A stretch of 64,000 bases of DNA. It comes from Triticum aestivum (Eukaryota; Streptophyta; Magnoliopsida; Poales; Poaceae). Positions 1 to 12,782 of the stretch are shown one piece after another; position 1 is the stretch's first letter; each line of letters opens with the position of its first letter. The stretch lies in assembly GCF_018294505.1 (NCBI RefSeq), contig NC_057797.1, positions 128,466,051 through 128,530,050 of the forward strand, in the 5' to 3' direction. The notes beneath the pieces were generated by a model. It was not told where the DNA came from, did not search any database, and worked only from the letters and a program-made list of their open reading frames with translations. Both the position numbers and the translations under genes were made by a program.

Positions 1-977
1 CGTGCATAATTTGTTCTTCCTGTGGTGATGAACTTTCCAAAGCACCTTCTGCAATAAAAAACTCTTCAAGTGCCACCGCGGTTGTACCGTCCGGCGGAAT
101 ATGATGTCTACATATATGAAGTCAAAACATCCAAAAAAATTCTTAAGTATATGACCAAATGTTTGTGATACATAATACCTGCCTCGTTGAACATGAAGTT
201 GGCTTGGCCAATCTTGAAGCGGAGTTTTGCAAACCCACACTGTTGGAGGAGATAACAGCTCCTGTACATATATGATGCTGGTTTACCAGGTAAACCGTGC
301 CGGGTTATAATAAACACCGTGTTACTCCATAAGAGGATGTTAACAACAAGGATCAAACCGGGCAAATAGTCTCCGGATTGACGTGAACTGTGTTCCGTCA
401 ATTGATTGGTTAAAAAACTTTGTCGGTTTTAAAAAACGCAATAAAAAACAAAAAAACCCTTCAAAGAAAAGTGTAAATCAAGTGCAATGACAAAACCGTT
501 GCAAAAAAGGTTTATTTGAGCTGATCAGATGGTGTTACCATGGCCGAACACGACCAAGCTCCCGTTAGGTGTAACTATGGTTCTAGTCAGCCAGGTCCCC
601 AAATGAAACCGTGGCATTTATGCCGATCAAGTGGCATGGTCATGGTTCGGGTTCGACCAAGCCCCCAAGTGATTCTGTGGCCTTAGGCCGATCAAGAGGC
701 ATGACTGGTTCAGACATGACCAAGTCCCCAAGTGATCTGGTGGCTCTCGCCTATCAAGAGGCATGGTATTGGTTCGGACACGACCAAACCCCCAAGTGAT
801 ATAAGATGCTTTTAAAAAGCGAACTCAAGGGGTAAACCGGAGGCCGCTTTAGAGCAACTCCGTGTAACCTCACATGATGTAAAAGAACAGATACCCCGCT
901 TTAGCTGAGGTTCCGGTTTATTATATTTAATCATACTAATACATTGTCATAATATGTACACAAGTATAGCCAATGGC
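1..977 (-). other. TE1 3' non-coding region
   Basis: This lies downstream of the TE1 pol stop. It has no convincing gene: the 97-codon minus-strand frame at 108-401 has no recognisable domain. It holds a short tandem repeat (545-800) and A/T-rich stretches near 420-480. No LTR start equivalent to the one at 7491 is seen here, so the 3' LTR is beyond the left edge or lost. Confidence 0.6.
545..800. repeat. Imperfect tandem repeat, 63-64 bp period, in TE1 3' region
   Basis: The phrase cgaccaa(g/a)ccccc-aagtgat, followed by a gtggc...gatcaagaggcatg block, recurs with spacing of 63 bp (657 to 720) and 64 bp (720 to 784). A more diverged unit lies upstream from about 545. There are three to four copies. 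Short tandem arrays near the 3' end are common in plant gypsy elements and probably arise by slippage. Confidence 0.75.
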
Positions 978-3900
978 TCAGGTATAGTAAGGCCGAAGAT
1001 GAGCTATGTTCCATGGCCTGTTGGTCTCCTCCTCTGATGTGCGTGAGTCTTTATGCTCTCGAATATCGATCAGATAGTACGACCCGTTGTGCAGATTCTT
1101 GCTGACCACGAAAGGCCCCTCCCAAGGTGGGATAGCTTATGCATATCAGTCTGATCTTGGATGAGCCGAAGCACCAAATCTCCTTCCTGAAAGGTTCTGG
1201 TTCTGACTCGGCGACTGTGATAACGACGAAGATCCTGCTGGTAAATCGCCGATCGGGCGGCTGCGATGTCACGCTCTTCATCCAACCGGTCCAAAGCATC
1301 TTGCCGTGCTGTCTCGTTGTCTGCTTCAATATAAGCCGTTACATGAGGTGAATCATGACGGATATCACTGGGGAGAACCGCCTCCGCTCCATAAACCATG
1401 AAGAACGGTGTATATCCTGTTGATCTGTTGGGTGTTGTATTGATGCTCCATAACACAGATGGTAATTCTTCTACCCAACAACCCGGCGTTCTCTGCAAAG
1501 GAACCATGAGCCGGGGCTTGATGCCTCTCAAGATCTCTTGATTAGCTCTTTCTGCTTGACCATTGGACTGTGGATGTGCCACTGATGAAACGTCGAGCCG
1601 GATGTGCTCCCGTTCGCAGAACTCCTTCATAGCACCTTTGGACAAATTGGTACCATTATCTGTGATAATACTGTGTGGAAAGCCAAACCGGAAAATCACC
1701 TTTTTGATGAACTGAACCGCCGTGGCCGCATCACACTTGCTAACAGGTTCTGCCTCCACCCACTTTGTAAACTTGTCAACCGCCACCAGGAGGTGGGTCT
1801 TCTTATCTTTGGACCTTTTGAAAGGCCCAACCATATCTAGCCCCCAAGTCGCAAACGGCCAAGTAATTGGAATCATTCTAAATTCTTGAGCCGGTACATG
1901 AGCACGTCTTGAAAACCTTTGGCAACCATCACATCGTCTGACCAGATCCTCCGCATCAGCATGAGCAGCTAACCAATAGAAGCCATGGCGAAACGCTTTA
2001 GCCACCAGAGACTTTGAACCGGCATGGTGACCACAATCTCCTTCGTGGATCTCACGCAAAATTTCACGGCCTTCTTCAGGAGACACGCAGCGTTGAAAAG
2101 CTCCTGATACATTGCAATGATGCAACTCGCCGTTGATGATAGCCATGGACTTGGATCGCCGGATTATTTGCCGGGCCAGAATCTCATCCTCTGGCAACTC
2201 GCCCCGGTTCTTGTACGCCAGATAAGGAAGCGTCCAATCCGGAATAACATGAAGAGCTGCCACCAATTGAGCCTCCGGATCAGGAATAGCCAAATCCTCT
2301 TCACCAGGGATCTTGACCGACGGGTTGTGCAGCACATCCAGAAAAACATTGGGCGGGACCGGTTTGCGCTGAGAGCCCAGCCGGCTTAAAGCGTCCGCCG
2401 CTTCATTTTTCCGCCGGTCCACGTGGTCCACCTGATAGCCTTTGAAATAACCTGCAACAGTATCCACCTCCCGACGATATGCTGCCATGAGTGGGTCCTT
2501 GGAGTCCCAAGTGCCAGACACTTGCTGAGCCACAAGGTCCGAGTCACCGAAGCACTTAACTCGACTTAGATTCATCTCCTTAGCCATCCGGAGACCATGG
2601 AGCAAGGCTTCATACTCAGCTGCATTGTTAGTACAAGGGAACATTAAGCGGAGAACATAACAAAACTTATCACCTCGTGGGGAAGTTAATACGACTCCAG
2701 CCCCCGAGCCTTCCAACTGCCTGGATCCGTCAAAATGGATGGTCCAATACGTGTGATCCGGCTTTTCTTCAGGTGCTTGCATTTCCGTCCAATCATTGAT
2801 GAAATCAACAAGTGCTTGAGACTTAACCGCTGTCCGAGGCACATACTTCAAACCGTACGGCCCCAGCTCTATGGCCCACTTTGCAATCCGGCCAGTTGCT
2901 TCCCGGTTCTGGATGATATCTCCCAAAGGAGCAGAACTGACCACCGTAATTGGGTGCCCTTGGAAATATTGTTTAAGCTTCCGGCTTGCCATAAAAACTC
3001 CATACACCAGCTTCTGCCAATGCGGATACCTTTGCTTGGACTCGATGAGCACCTCGCTGATATAATAGACCGGTCGTTGAACCGGATGCTCCTTGCCTGC
3101 CTCCTTTCGCTCCACCACAATAGCCACGCTGACCGCCCGAGCATTAGCAGCAACATATAGCAGCAACGGCTCCTTGTCAATGGGAGCGGCGAGCACAGGC
3201 GGATTGGCCAATTGCCGCTTTAAGTCCTCAAATGCTTCATCAGCAGCGGAACTCCAGACAAACTGATCCGTCTTTTTCAACATCTGATACAAAGGGATTG
3301 CCTTCTCACCAAGGCGACTGATAAACCGGCTTAATGCTGCAATCCGGCCTGCCAGCCGTTGAACATCATTGATACACTTTGGTTTAGCCAGGGAGGTGAT
3401 AGCCGTGATCTTCTCCGGATTAGCCTCAATTCCCCTGTTGGACACCAGAAAACCCAATAGCTTGCCCGCCGGTACACCAAAGACACACTTGTCCGGATTA
3501 AGCATCATCTTGTATGTTCTCAGGTTATCAAAGGTTTCCTTCAAATCATCAATCAGAGTCTCCTTCTCCCTGGACTTAACCACGATATCATCCACGTAAG
3601 CATGTACATTACGGCCAATCTGCTTGTGAAGACAATTTTGTACACACCGTTGATAAGTTGCCTGGGCACTCTTGAGCCCGAAGGGCATAGACACATAGCA
3701 GAAGGCTCCAAAGGGAGTTATAAATGTTGTCTTCTCCTGGTCCTTAACTGCCATTTTGATCTGATGATAGCCAGAATACGCATCCAAAAAACTTAAACGC
3801 TCACAACCCGCCGTAGCATCAATAATTTGATCAATACGGGGGAGGGCAAAAGGATCTGCTGGACAAGCCTTATTAAGATCTGTGTAATCCACACACATGC

Positions 3901-4180
3901 GCCAGGTGCCGTTTTTCTTGAGGACCAGCACCGGATTGGCAAGCCACTCAGGGTGAAAAACTTCAACAATAAAGCCAGCTGCTAAGAGCCTGGCTACCTC
4001 TTCTCCAATCGCCTTGCGTCTTTCTTCGTTAAACCGGCGGAGGAACTGTTTCACCGGTTTATATTTAGGATCCACATTAAGTGTGTGCTCAGCGAGTTGC
4101 CTCGGTACACCTGGCATGTCAGAGGGCTTCCATGCAAAAATGTCCCGATTCTCACGGATGAACTCGATGAGCGCGCTTTC
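978..4180 (-). pseudogene. pol: TE1 pol: reverse transcriptase, two RNase H domains, integrase
   Basis: The reading frame holds, in order, an RT whose catalytic YVDD is at 3598-3587, a gypsy RNase H, a second archaeal-type RNase H beginning near the residues IHFDGS, an integrase HHCC zinc-binding region, and a DDE core (DMVGPF; ITDNGTN; GQAERANQ). The frame is open from 4117 to about 1130, roughly 1000 codons. A one-base deletion near 1131 (in the KLS-P-PWEGPF region) shifts it; the original C-terminus is still readable to a TGA at 980-978. Upstream, a TAG at 4183-4181 separates it from the protease part. The lesions are few, so the element is fairly young. RT copies the element RNA and integrase inserts the cDNA. 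Confidence 0.9.
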
Positions 4181-6043
4181 CTATTTCGGATCCAAGTTGG
4201 CACTGATGCTGAACTGCTTGGACGAATCGCCAGGTACGAAGTCAACAAGCTTAGTTTCTGCTGCCGATTTGAACTTCAGGGCCGGATCATGCTCCGTAGT
4301 TGGCTTCTTCAACGGAGTCATGTCCGCCGGATCAACATTGTCTTTATAGTACTTCAACTCCTCGGTGGCACAAACCGACTCTGCATAAGCCGCATCTCCT
4401 TCCTCGCATTCCAAAGCGATTTTGCGGCTTCCGTGAACCGTTATTGTCCCCTGTGACCCGGCATCTTGAGCTGCAAATACACATAACAGGGCCGAGCCAT
4501 AAACTTGGCGTAGCCGGTCGCCCAAACAGGGCATGATATGGACTTTGGATTTTCACCACTTCAAACGTCAATGTCTCCGACCTGGAATCATGATCATCCC
4601 CAAAGGCCACTTCCAGAGCTATCTTACCAACGGGATATGCTGATCTGCCAGGCACTACACCGTGGAATACTGTATTAGACGGTTTGAGATTCTTATCTGT
4701 TAGTCCCATACGACGGAAGGTCTCATAGTACAGGATGTTAATGCTGCTCCCTCCATCCATGAGCACCTTGGTGAACTTATAACCTCCCACCTGAGGCGCC
4801 ACCACCAGAGCCAACTGACCCGGATTATCGACCTGGGGAGGGTGATCCTCTCTGCTCCATATGATTGGTTGTTCAGACCAACGTAGATAATGGGGTATGG
4901 CCGGTTCAACAGAGTTGACCGCCCGCCTCTGAACCTTCCGGTCTCGCTTGTCCAAGCTAGTGGTGAAGACATGGTACTGCCCACTACTCAACTGCTTTGG
5001 GTTTCTCTGGTAACCTGACTGTTGCTGCTGTTGGTTGTAACCACCCTGGTTGTTCTGACTATTTTGACCATTATGTCCGCCCGGATTACCATTGAATCCT
5101 GAACCGGAACTTCCTCCACCGTAACCCGGCCCGGATCCTGAGCCACCGCCAGATTCGTGATCATACCGGAAATTATTAGAATTCTTGAACTCCTGCATAA
5201 TAAAGCAATCCTTCCAAAGGTGGTTTGCTGGCGCCTCCTTCGTCCCATGTCTTGGACAGGGCTGGCTTAGCAGATAGTTTAGGCGGTTTGGGTTAGGGTT
5301 GGGTGCTCCATTACGATTTTTCGGTCTACCCTTGCGTCGCTGGCCATTGTCCTGTGCGTTGGTATTAGCCACAAAGTCCATGTTACCATCCGCTTTACGC
5401 TTGCCTCCACCACCATTGCCTGCCCAGTGATGCTGCTGACCTTTGGAGCTGCTGTTCTTCTTCCCTTTCCCTGTCTTGTCATCATCAGATTCGGGATCCT
5501 TGGTACTATCAGAATCAGCATATTTCACCAAAGCGGCCATGAGGGTCCCCATGTCGGTGCAATGACGCTTCATCCGTCCCAACTTCAGCTTCAGGGGCCC
5601 AAACCGGCAGTTGCCTTCTAGGGTTAATACTGCGGTGTCAGCGTTGATGCGGTCTGAGGAGTGCAACACTTGTGAAACCCGGCGCACCCAATGAGTCGTT
5701 GATTCTCCTTCCTCCTGGACGCATGCAGCTAAGTCCACTATCGACATAGGCTGTTTACAGGTATCCTTGAAATTGCTGATAAACCGGGCTCGTAATTGGG
5801 CCCATGAACTGATAGAATTAGCCGGCAAGCTTTTTAACCAAGTACGGGCTGTTCCTTCAAGCATCATGGTGAAGTATTTTGCACACGCCGCGTCATCCAC
5901 ATCAAGCATCTCCATGGCCATCTCATAGCTCTCCACCCATGTCTCTGGAGGTTGATCCGCCGTGTAATTTGGTACCTTGCGCGGGCCTTTGAAATCCTTG
6001 GCAGGCGTACGTTGCGTAAAGCGGGGATAAGGCAAGGCACCCC
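4181..6043 (-). pseudogene. gag-pr: TE1 gag core and aspartic protease
   Basis: The first part is a retrotransposon gag (capsid) domain (PETWVESYEMAM, then TARTWLKSLP). A Lys-rich and then a Gly/Asn/Gln-rich linker follows, with a Cys/His cluster (CPRHGT...NHLWKDC) that could act as a nucleic-acid-binding knuckle. The last part is an aspartic protease whose active site reads LMDGGSS, the DGG form common in Tat elements instead of DTG. A frameshift near 4520 moves the protease tail into another frame, which ends at the TAG at 4183-4181. Another frameshift near 6043 in a G run separates this segment from the N-terminal gag. Confidence 0.85.
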
Positions 6044-7477
6044 CAAAGAACTAGAAGTAACACCAGGTTCAATCAAGGTGGTTGGACGAACCGGCGTGAG
6101 CTGCCGAGCCTGATGTTGTGTGGCTAACTCGGCCTCCCTGCGCGCGCGGGCCCGGTCCACCACTTCCTGAGCGTTATCAGCACCACCCGCCGGGTTGTTG
6201 TCACGGGGTGCCCCACGTCGTTCATTACTCGACACTGCTGGTTCATCCATATGTCTGCTATAGCTCCGGCTTGGACGGGGGGTCGAGTGGATCTGGTCGC
6301 GGCTGTACGAGTACGCTTCCTGTTGGGCCAAAGCTGTCCTCAGAAGTTCCTTGACCCGTCGCGTCTCTACTGCCTGCGGCGAGTCACCTTCAATTGGAAT
6401 GGCCTCCAGCCGTGCAGCAGCGGCAACAAGATTGTCCATTGGGTTGGAGTAGTGACCCGGAGGTGTTAAAGCAGCCTGAGGTATAACGGTGTTTTGACGA
6501 GGCGGGTCCATCTGACGAGGCTGAACCGGTGCACCGGTCCCAGGGGCTTCTGCCCGGTTTCCCTCCAGCGGATTGCCGGCTCTTGGTCCTGGAGTGTTGA
6601 AAAGGTCTCTGGCCTCGAAAACCGGAGGTAAGCGGGATCGGTGCTTCCTCCTCATGACTTCATGCGACGCGCTCTGGTCCAACATAAGCCTGTAGGCCTG
6701 TGCGTCTAAAGCGGCCCGCTCTGCGGCCATCCTGGTGTCCTCAGCCGCCAGATCCGCCTTGGCCTGGGTGATCTGTTCCTTTACCTTTGCAATCTCCGCG
6801 TTGTGAACGTCCTGATCCGGCGGATTAACTTCCGCCATAAGCACAGCCAACGCATCAAATAGTTCTGATAGAACCTGAGCCGGCGGGCGCACAGGGCCTC
6901 CTGCCCCGGCAGCCGTCGCCGCTGCTGAACCGGAGATCGTTGCCGCAGCTGTCGAAGAATGAAGCGCTGCTTGTGTTCCGGCCATGAATATTCCAACCCG
7001 GTTGGGCAGATCAGAGGGGTCCGGAATACTGTCGCCATCGGAACAGCTCCCAATCCGGCCATCTTGTAGCTGATAAAGAGATTCGGTTTCTCCGGTCGAA
7101 GATTCGTCACCGGAACAAACGACGGTCGCGCCGCGAAATTCCGATCCGTCCTCATAACTTCCTCCATGGATGACTCCCACGAAGGCACGCTTCATGGCCG
7201 GTTTAACCCGGGCGGATCGCGCACGCTGAGCCGTCTCGACGAGGTCGGTGCAGATGTCCGGCTCAGGGCCCGGTTCACCGATCTTGCCAATGAAAACGTG
7301 AATGCTACCAAAGGGGACCCGGTACCCGTACTCAATTGAGCCGGCCTCGGGGCCCCAGCCTGCGTCGTCGATGTAGAGCTTGCCGCGACGACTCTTAGTC
7401 ATCCGGCCTACAGCGTAGCCCTCGAGTCCTTCAAAGCGGCCCTCCAAGAACCAGAAACCATCGTGCGATTGCCCCAT
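6044..7477 (-). pseudogene. gag: TE1 N-terminal gag region
   Basis: This is an open frame of about 478 codons upstream of the gag core. I chose the ATG at 7477-7475 (protein start MGQSHDGFWFLEGRF), just inside the primer binding site; the frame is open further into the LTR (to 7546), but those codons are LTR sequence. The protein has an Ala-rich and Glu-rich helical stretch in its middle and Pro-rich linkers. No enzyme motif is visible. It continues into the gag core through a one-base indel in a G run near 6043, so it was one polyprotein. Confidence 0.75.
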
Positions 7478-7490
7478 GGTGGGCGCCAAC
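7473..7490 (-). promoter_or_regulatory. TE1 primer binding site
   Basis: Immediately inside the 5' LTR the minus strand reads TTGGCGCCCACCATGGGG, a usual start for plant gypsy primer binding sites, where a tRNA 3' end primes minus-strand DNA synthesis. It overlaps the gag start codon by a few bases. Confidence 0.8.
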
Positions 7491-7997
7491 TGTCGTGGTT
7501 TTGTCACGGCAGATGTCCTAGAGAAAGGACTTAGTCGTGGAGCCATCGCGACGGGTTAGCTTGAAGGGGTTAAAGCGGACACAGGACGCAAGAGAGTTTA
7601 TACTAGTTCGGCCCCTTCAATGAAGGTAAAAGCCTACGTCTAGTTGTGATGGAATTGATGGGGTTTCGATGACTAGGGAGCAAACAAGCTTCGCCTATGT
7701 CTCGAGTTGTTGTCTGTTGTCCTTGAACCTCCACCGGGTCGTCCCCTTATATACACGGGTGACTCCCGTAGGCTTACAGAGTCCCAATACCGGCTCATAG
7801 ATGTGTCGGGGTTGGTCTCTACTTATTCCTAACTTCAATACAAGTTAATTACTAACGCCGGTTTATGGCTACAGGCCTTGAACCGACCATGGGCCTTGAG
7901 CCCTCCTCTGTCTTCATGGGCTTTAACATACTTAACTACTGACAAAGTAACCCGGCCTAGATAGGCCGGTTTACGCCCAGTAGTAATATCTCCAACA
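7491..7997 (-). repeat. TE1 5' LTR
   Basis: This 507-bp block begins TGTCGTGG and ends TCTCCAACA on the plus strand (TG...CA on both strands). It is flanked inside by the primer binding site and outside by copia coding sequence. A TATA-like stretch (ccccttatatacacggg) lies near 7742-7757 and would be read on the minus strand. Confidence 0.85.
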
Positions 7998-9606
7998 GAA
8001 TGTGTTCTTGATAGTTTATCTACCGATCACATGACCAGAGATAAGGACATGTTTCGTGAGCTTGCTGAAAACGACGGCCCCTGAAAGTATGTTACTTTTG
8101 GTGATAACTCAAAGGGTAAGGTGGTTGTCCTTGGTAAGGTGGCCATCTCACATGACAGCTCCATCCAAAATGTTATGCTTGTTGAATCTTTTGGCTATAA
8201 TCTACTTTCCGTATCTATACTAGCCGATTTCGGTTTCAATGTCCTATTCACTTAAGTAGATTGCCAAGTGTTTCGAAGAGATAATCATAATATGGTCTTT
8301 ACCGGCATACATAGAGGTGATCTATACATTGCTGACTTCACTAAAAAGGCTCAACCAAGAACTTGCTTAATTGCTAAATCTTCTAAAGGTTGGTTGTGGC
8401 ATAGAAGGTCATGTGGGCATGCGAAATCTTGATAAGCTTATTAAAGGTGACCATATCCTTGGTGTTAAAGATGTTATATTTGACAAGGATATACTTTGTA
8501 GTGCTTTTGAAGCAGTAAAACAAGTTGGAGGAAGTCATCCCATAAAGAACATCATGACCATGAGAAGACCACTTGAGCTACTTCATATGGATCTTTTTGG
8601 TCCCAACGCCTACAAGAGTCTCGGTGGTAACTCATTCGGATTGGTCATTGTTGATGACTTTTCAAGATTTATGTGGGTGTTCTTTCTTGATGATAAATCA
8701 CAGGTCCAAAATATCTTCAATAACTTCGCTAGGAAGGCCGAAAATCAATTTGAAGTGAAGATCAAGAAGGTTCAGAGCGACAACGGAATGGAGTTCAAGA
8801 ACGCCAATGTGGATACCTTTCTTGACAAAGAAGGGATTTCACATGAGTTCTCAGCTACGTACACACCTCAACAAAATGGAGTTGTTGGGAGAAAGAACCG
8901 GACACTTATTGAGATGGCGAGAATGATGCTCGATGAATACAAGACGCCAAAACATTTTTGGGCGGAAGCGGTTGAGACAACTTGTCATGCAACAAATCGA
9001 CTGTATCTTCACAAGCTGCTCGGCAAGATGGCATACGAGCTTCTCACCGGTAACAAACCCCAAGTTGGGTACTTTCGAGTATTTGGCTCAAAGTGTTATA
9101 TTCTTGATAATCATCACTGTTCGAAATTTTATCCTAAATCTCATGAAGGTTTCCTACTCGGTTATGGCTCAAACTCTCACAGTTACCGTGTCTACAACAA
9201 TTTCACCTGAAAGGTTGAAGAGACGGTATATGTGAAGTTTGATGAATCTAACAGCTTGCAAGTAGAGAAATTGCCAATTGATGTGGGAGATAAAGATCCC
9301 TCGAAAGCAATTCAAGACTTGTCTATTAGCAAGATTCGCCCAACGGAGGTGAAGGAGAGTACCTCGTCCGTTCAAGTGGAAGCCTCAACTTCCCGACAAG
9401 GTGAACCACAAGTTGACTTGGAGGCATCCACAAGTGGAACACGTCAAGACAAAGGAAACGAGGAAGTACAACAAGATGAACCTCATCGACCCCCTTCTCC
9501 ACCGCCACAAGAGAACAACAACACTAACAACAATGAAGAAGGACAAGAGGAAGAACAAGACAATGAAGAGGATGTTCCACCCCGACCCAAACAAAAGATC
9601 TCATGA
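7998..9606 (+). pseudogene. pol: TE2 protease remnant, GAG-pre-integrase and integrase
   Basis: At 8000-8060 the frame encodes a copia protease active-site segment, but the usual DSG reads DSL (DSLSTDHMT). The stretch 8060-8370 is the pre-integrase region with at least two stops and a frameshift just before the GHVGM motif. The frame 8371-9210 is the integrase: the first catalytic Asp is in HMDLFGP and the second in QSDNGMEF. The Glu expected in GVVERKNRTL is Gly (GVVGRKNRTL near 8880-8910), so the third catalytic residue is lost. A stop at 9208-9210 is followed by an acidic, Ser/Thr/Asn-rich linker (9232-9606). Confidence 0.85.
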
Positions 9607-9635
9607 GTTAGAGCAAGTGTCATAAGAGATCGTCC

Positions 9636-11142
9636 TGATGACCCACAAGTATAGGGGATCTATCGTAGTCCTTTCGATACCCAACAAGGAGCAGAAGGAA
9701 ATGACAAGCGGTTTTCAGCAAGGTATTCTCTGGAAGCACTGAAATTATCGGTAATAGATAGTTGTGTGATAAGATAATTCGTAACGGGTAACAAGTAACA
9801 AAAGTAATTAAGGTGCAGCAAGGTGGACCGATCCTTTTTGTAGCAAAGGACAAGCCTGGACGAACTCTTATATAAAGCAAAGCGCTCCCGAGGACATATG
9901 GGAATTGTTGTCAAGTTAGTTTTCATCATGCTCATGTGATTCACATTCGTTACTTTGATAATTTGATATGTGGGTGGACCGGAGCTTGGGTGCTGCCCTT
10001 CCTTGGACAAGCCTCCCACTTATGATTAACCCTTCTCGCAAGCATACGGAACTACAAAAGAAGAATTAAGATAAAACTAACCATAGCATGAAACACATGG
10101 ATCCAAATCAGCCCCTTACAAAGCAACCCATAAGATAGTGTTTAAGATTCTGTCACTCTAGCAACCCATCATCTACTTATTACTTCCCAATGTCTTCCCC
10201 CTAGGCCCAAATAATGGTGAAGTGTCATGTAGTCGACGTTCACATAACACCACTAGAGGAGAGACAACATACATCTCATCAAAATATCGAACGAATACCA
10301 AATTCACATGATTAATTATAACAAGACTTCTCCCATGACCTCAGGAACAAACGTAATTACTCACAAAGCATATTCATGTTCATAATCAGAGGAGTATTAA
10401 TTATCATTAAGGATCTGAACATATGATCTTCCACCAAATAAACCAACTAGCATCAACTCTAAGAAGTAATCAACACTACTAGCAACCCACGGGTACCAAT
10501 ATGAGGTTTGGAGACAGAGATCGGATACAAGAGATGAACTAGGGTTTGAGAGGAGATGATGCTGGTGAAGATGTTGATGGAGATTGATCCCCTCTCAATG
10601 AGAGGATCGTTGGTGATGACGATGGCTTCGATTTGCACCTCCAGGAGGGATGTTTCCCCAGTAGAACAGCTCCGTCGGAGCCCTAGATTGGTTCTGCCCA
10701 AGTTCCGCCTTGAGACGGTGGCGCTTCGTCCTGAAAGCTTCCTTCTTATTTTTTCCAGGTCAAAACACACCATATAGCAGAAGATGGGCATCGGGGGTCT
10801 GCCAGGTGGCCCACAAGGCAGGGGGCGTGCCTAGGGAGTAGGGCGCACCCTCCACCCTTGTGGATGTCAGGTGGCCCCCCTCTGGTGCTTTCTTCGCCCA
10901 ATATTTTTATATATTCCAAAATAATTTTTCGTGAAGTTTCAGGACTTGTGGAGTTTTGCAGAATAGGTCTCAAGTATTTGCTCCTTTTCCGGTCCAGAAT
11001 TCTAACTGCCAGCATTCTCCCTCTTCATGTAAACCTTATAAAATAAGAGAGAAAAGGCATATGTATTGTGATATAATGTGTAGTAATAGCCCATAATGCA
11101 ATAAATATCAATATAAAAGCATGATGCAAGATGGACGTATCA
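9636..11142 (-). mobile_element. TE3: 1.5-kb solo LTR inside TE2 pol
   Basis: A 1507-bp block begins tgatgacccacaag and ends ggacgtatca (TG...CA on both strands). It interrupts a copia coding run: the codons for IRDRP end at 9635 and those for HPVEQI resume at 11143. Flanking 5-mers are cgtcc (9631-9635) and catcc (11143-11147), a target duplication with one mismatch. There is no internal region, primer site or second LTR, so this is a solo LTR left by LTR-LTR recombination. Minus orientation is assigned because its reverse complement starts TGATACGTC, like the TE4 LTR. It may be Sabrina-type (name unchecked). Confidence 0.8.
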
Positions 11143-12782
11143 CATCCCGTCGAACAAATTTTTGATGATATTCAAACCGGGAGAATTACTCGCTCTAAAA
11201 CTTGTTTGGCTAACTTTTGTGAACATTACTCATTCATTTCTAGTATTGAACCTATGAAGGTTGAAGAGGCTCTTGATGATCCGGATTGGGTGAACGCCAT
11301 GCGTGAAGAGCTACATAATTTCGAGAGGAATCAAGTGTGGACATTGGTAGAAAAGTCGGACGACAACCAAAATGTCATTGGAACCAAGTAGGTGTTTCGA
11401 AATAAGCAAGATGAAGATGGACAAGTTGTACACAACAAGGCACGCCTCATCGCCCAAGGCTACACTCAAGTCGAAGGTATGGACTATGGTGAGAAATATG
11501 CCCCCATTGCCAGGCTTGAGTCCATACACATCTTACTTGCTTATGCCATTCACCATGATATCACATTATATCAAATGGACATCAAAAGTGCTTTTCTAAA
11601 TGGAGAAATTGAGGAGGACGTCTATGTTAAACAAGCTCCCGGCTTTGTTAATCCCAAGAAACCTAATCATGTTTACAAACTTCATAGTGCTCTTTATGGT
11701 CTTAAACAAGCTCCTAGAGCATGGTATAAATGCTTGACTAAGTTTCTTATTGAAAAAGGCTTTGAAACTGGGAAAATTGATTCTACACTTTTTACTAAAA
11801 GGGTTAATGGTGAATTATTTGTGTGCCAAATTTATGTGGATGATATCATATTTGGTTCTACTAACCCTCATTTTAGTGAAAAGTTTGGAAGGCTAATGTC
11901 GGAGAAGTTTGAGATGTCTATGATGAGTGAACTCAAATTCTTTCTTGGTTTGCAAGTCAAGCAAACTAAGGAGGGTACCTTTGTTTCCCAAACAAAGTAT
12001 ACCAAGGACTTAAGAAGTTCAACATGCAAGAAAGCAAAGGTATGAAAATACCCATGCCTACTAGTGGATATCTTGACTTGACTAAGGATGGCAAACCGGT
12101 TGACCAAAAGGTTTACCGCTCTATGATTGGATCATTGTTATATCTATGTGCCTCCCATCCCGATATTATGCTAAGTGTGTGCATGTGTGGACGATATCAA
12201 GCGACCCCTAAAAAATATCATCTTAAGGCTGTGAAAATGATAGTGAGATACTTAATTCATACACCAAATTTTGGCATTTGGTATCCTAAGAGGTCTTCAT
12301 TTGATCTTGTTGGCTACTCCGACTCAGACTATGCCAGTGACAAGGTTGATAGAAAGTCCACTTCGGGTGCTTGTCAATTTCTTGGTAGATCTCTTGTGTC
12401 TTGGTCCTCCAAGAAACATAACTCGATATCCTTATCCACCACAGAAGCGGAATACATTGCCGCCGGATCATGTTGTGCTCAATTACTTTGGATGACCCAA
12501 ACCCTTAAGGATTATGGGATATATGTGAAACATGTTTCATTGCTTTGTGATAATGAAAGTGCTGTTAAGATTGCTCACAATCCCGTGCAACATTCTCAAA
12601 CTAAGCATATTGAAGTTCGTCATCATTTCATTCAAGATCATGTTGCTAAAGGAGACATCAATCTTAAGCATGTTCGAACTGATAAGCAATTGGCGGATAT
12701 ATTCACCAAACCGCTTGATGAGAAAGTATTTTTCCATTTGAGAGGTGAATTGAACATTATTGATGCCTCAAACTTGGAGTAG
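11143..12782 (+). pseudogene. pol: TE2 reverse transcriptase and RNase H
   Basis: This continues TE2 pol after TE3. The RT is recognisable from WVNAMREELHNF through KARLIAQGY to the catalytic YVDD at 11833-11844. A TAG at 11389-11391 replaces an expected Trp codon (NVIGTK-stop-VFRNK), a G-to-A change. A frameshift near 12010-12040 moves reading to the frame 12024-12782, which holds the copia RNase H (DSDYA; STTEAEYIAA; CDNESAV) and ends with a natural stop after ADIFTKPL. It is non-functional as one polyprotein. Confidence 0.88.

Larger units (their letters stand above)
1..7997 (-). mobile_element. TE1: Tat-lineage Ty3/gypsy LTR retrotransposon, 3' end outside window
   Basis: Reading on the minus strand, the order is 5' LTR (7997-7491), primer binding site, gag, protease, reverse transcriptase, RNase H, integrase, then a 3' non-coding region running off the left edge. 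The matching left LTR is not in the window. The right end abuts copia coding sequence (TE2), so TE1 inserted into TE2; the 5-bp target duplication would be gaatg (7998-8002), but its partner is outside. RT and integrase wording and a second, archaeal-type RNase H domain place it in the Tat clade. It may be the Triticeae family called Fatima, but that name is from memory and unchecked. Confidence 0.9.

Noticed and set aside
2735..3160. 141-codon plus-strand frame inside TE1 pol
   Set aside because: It is a shadow of the well-supported minus-strand RT/RNase H frame.
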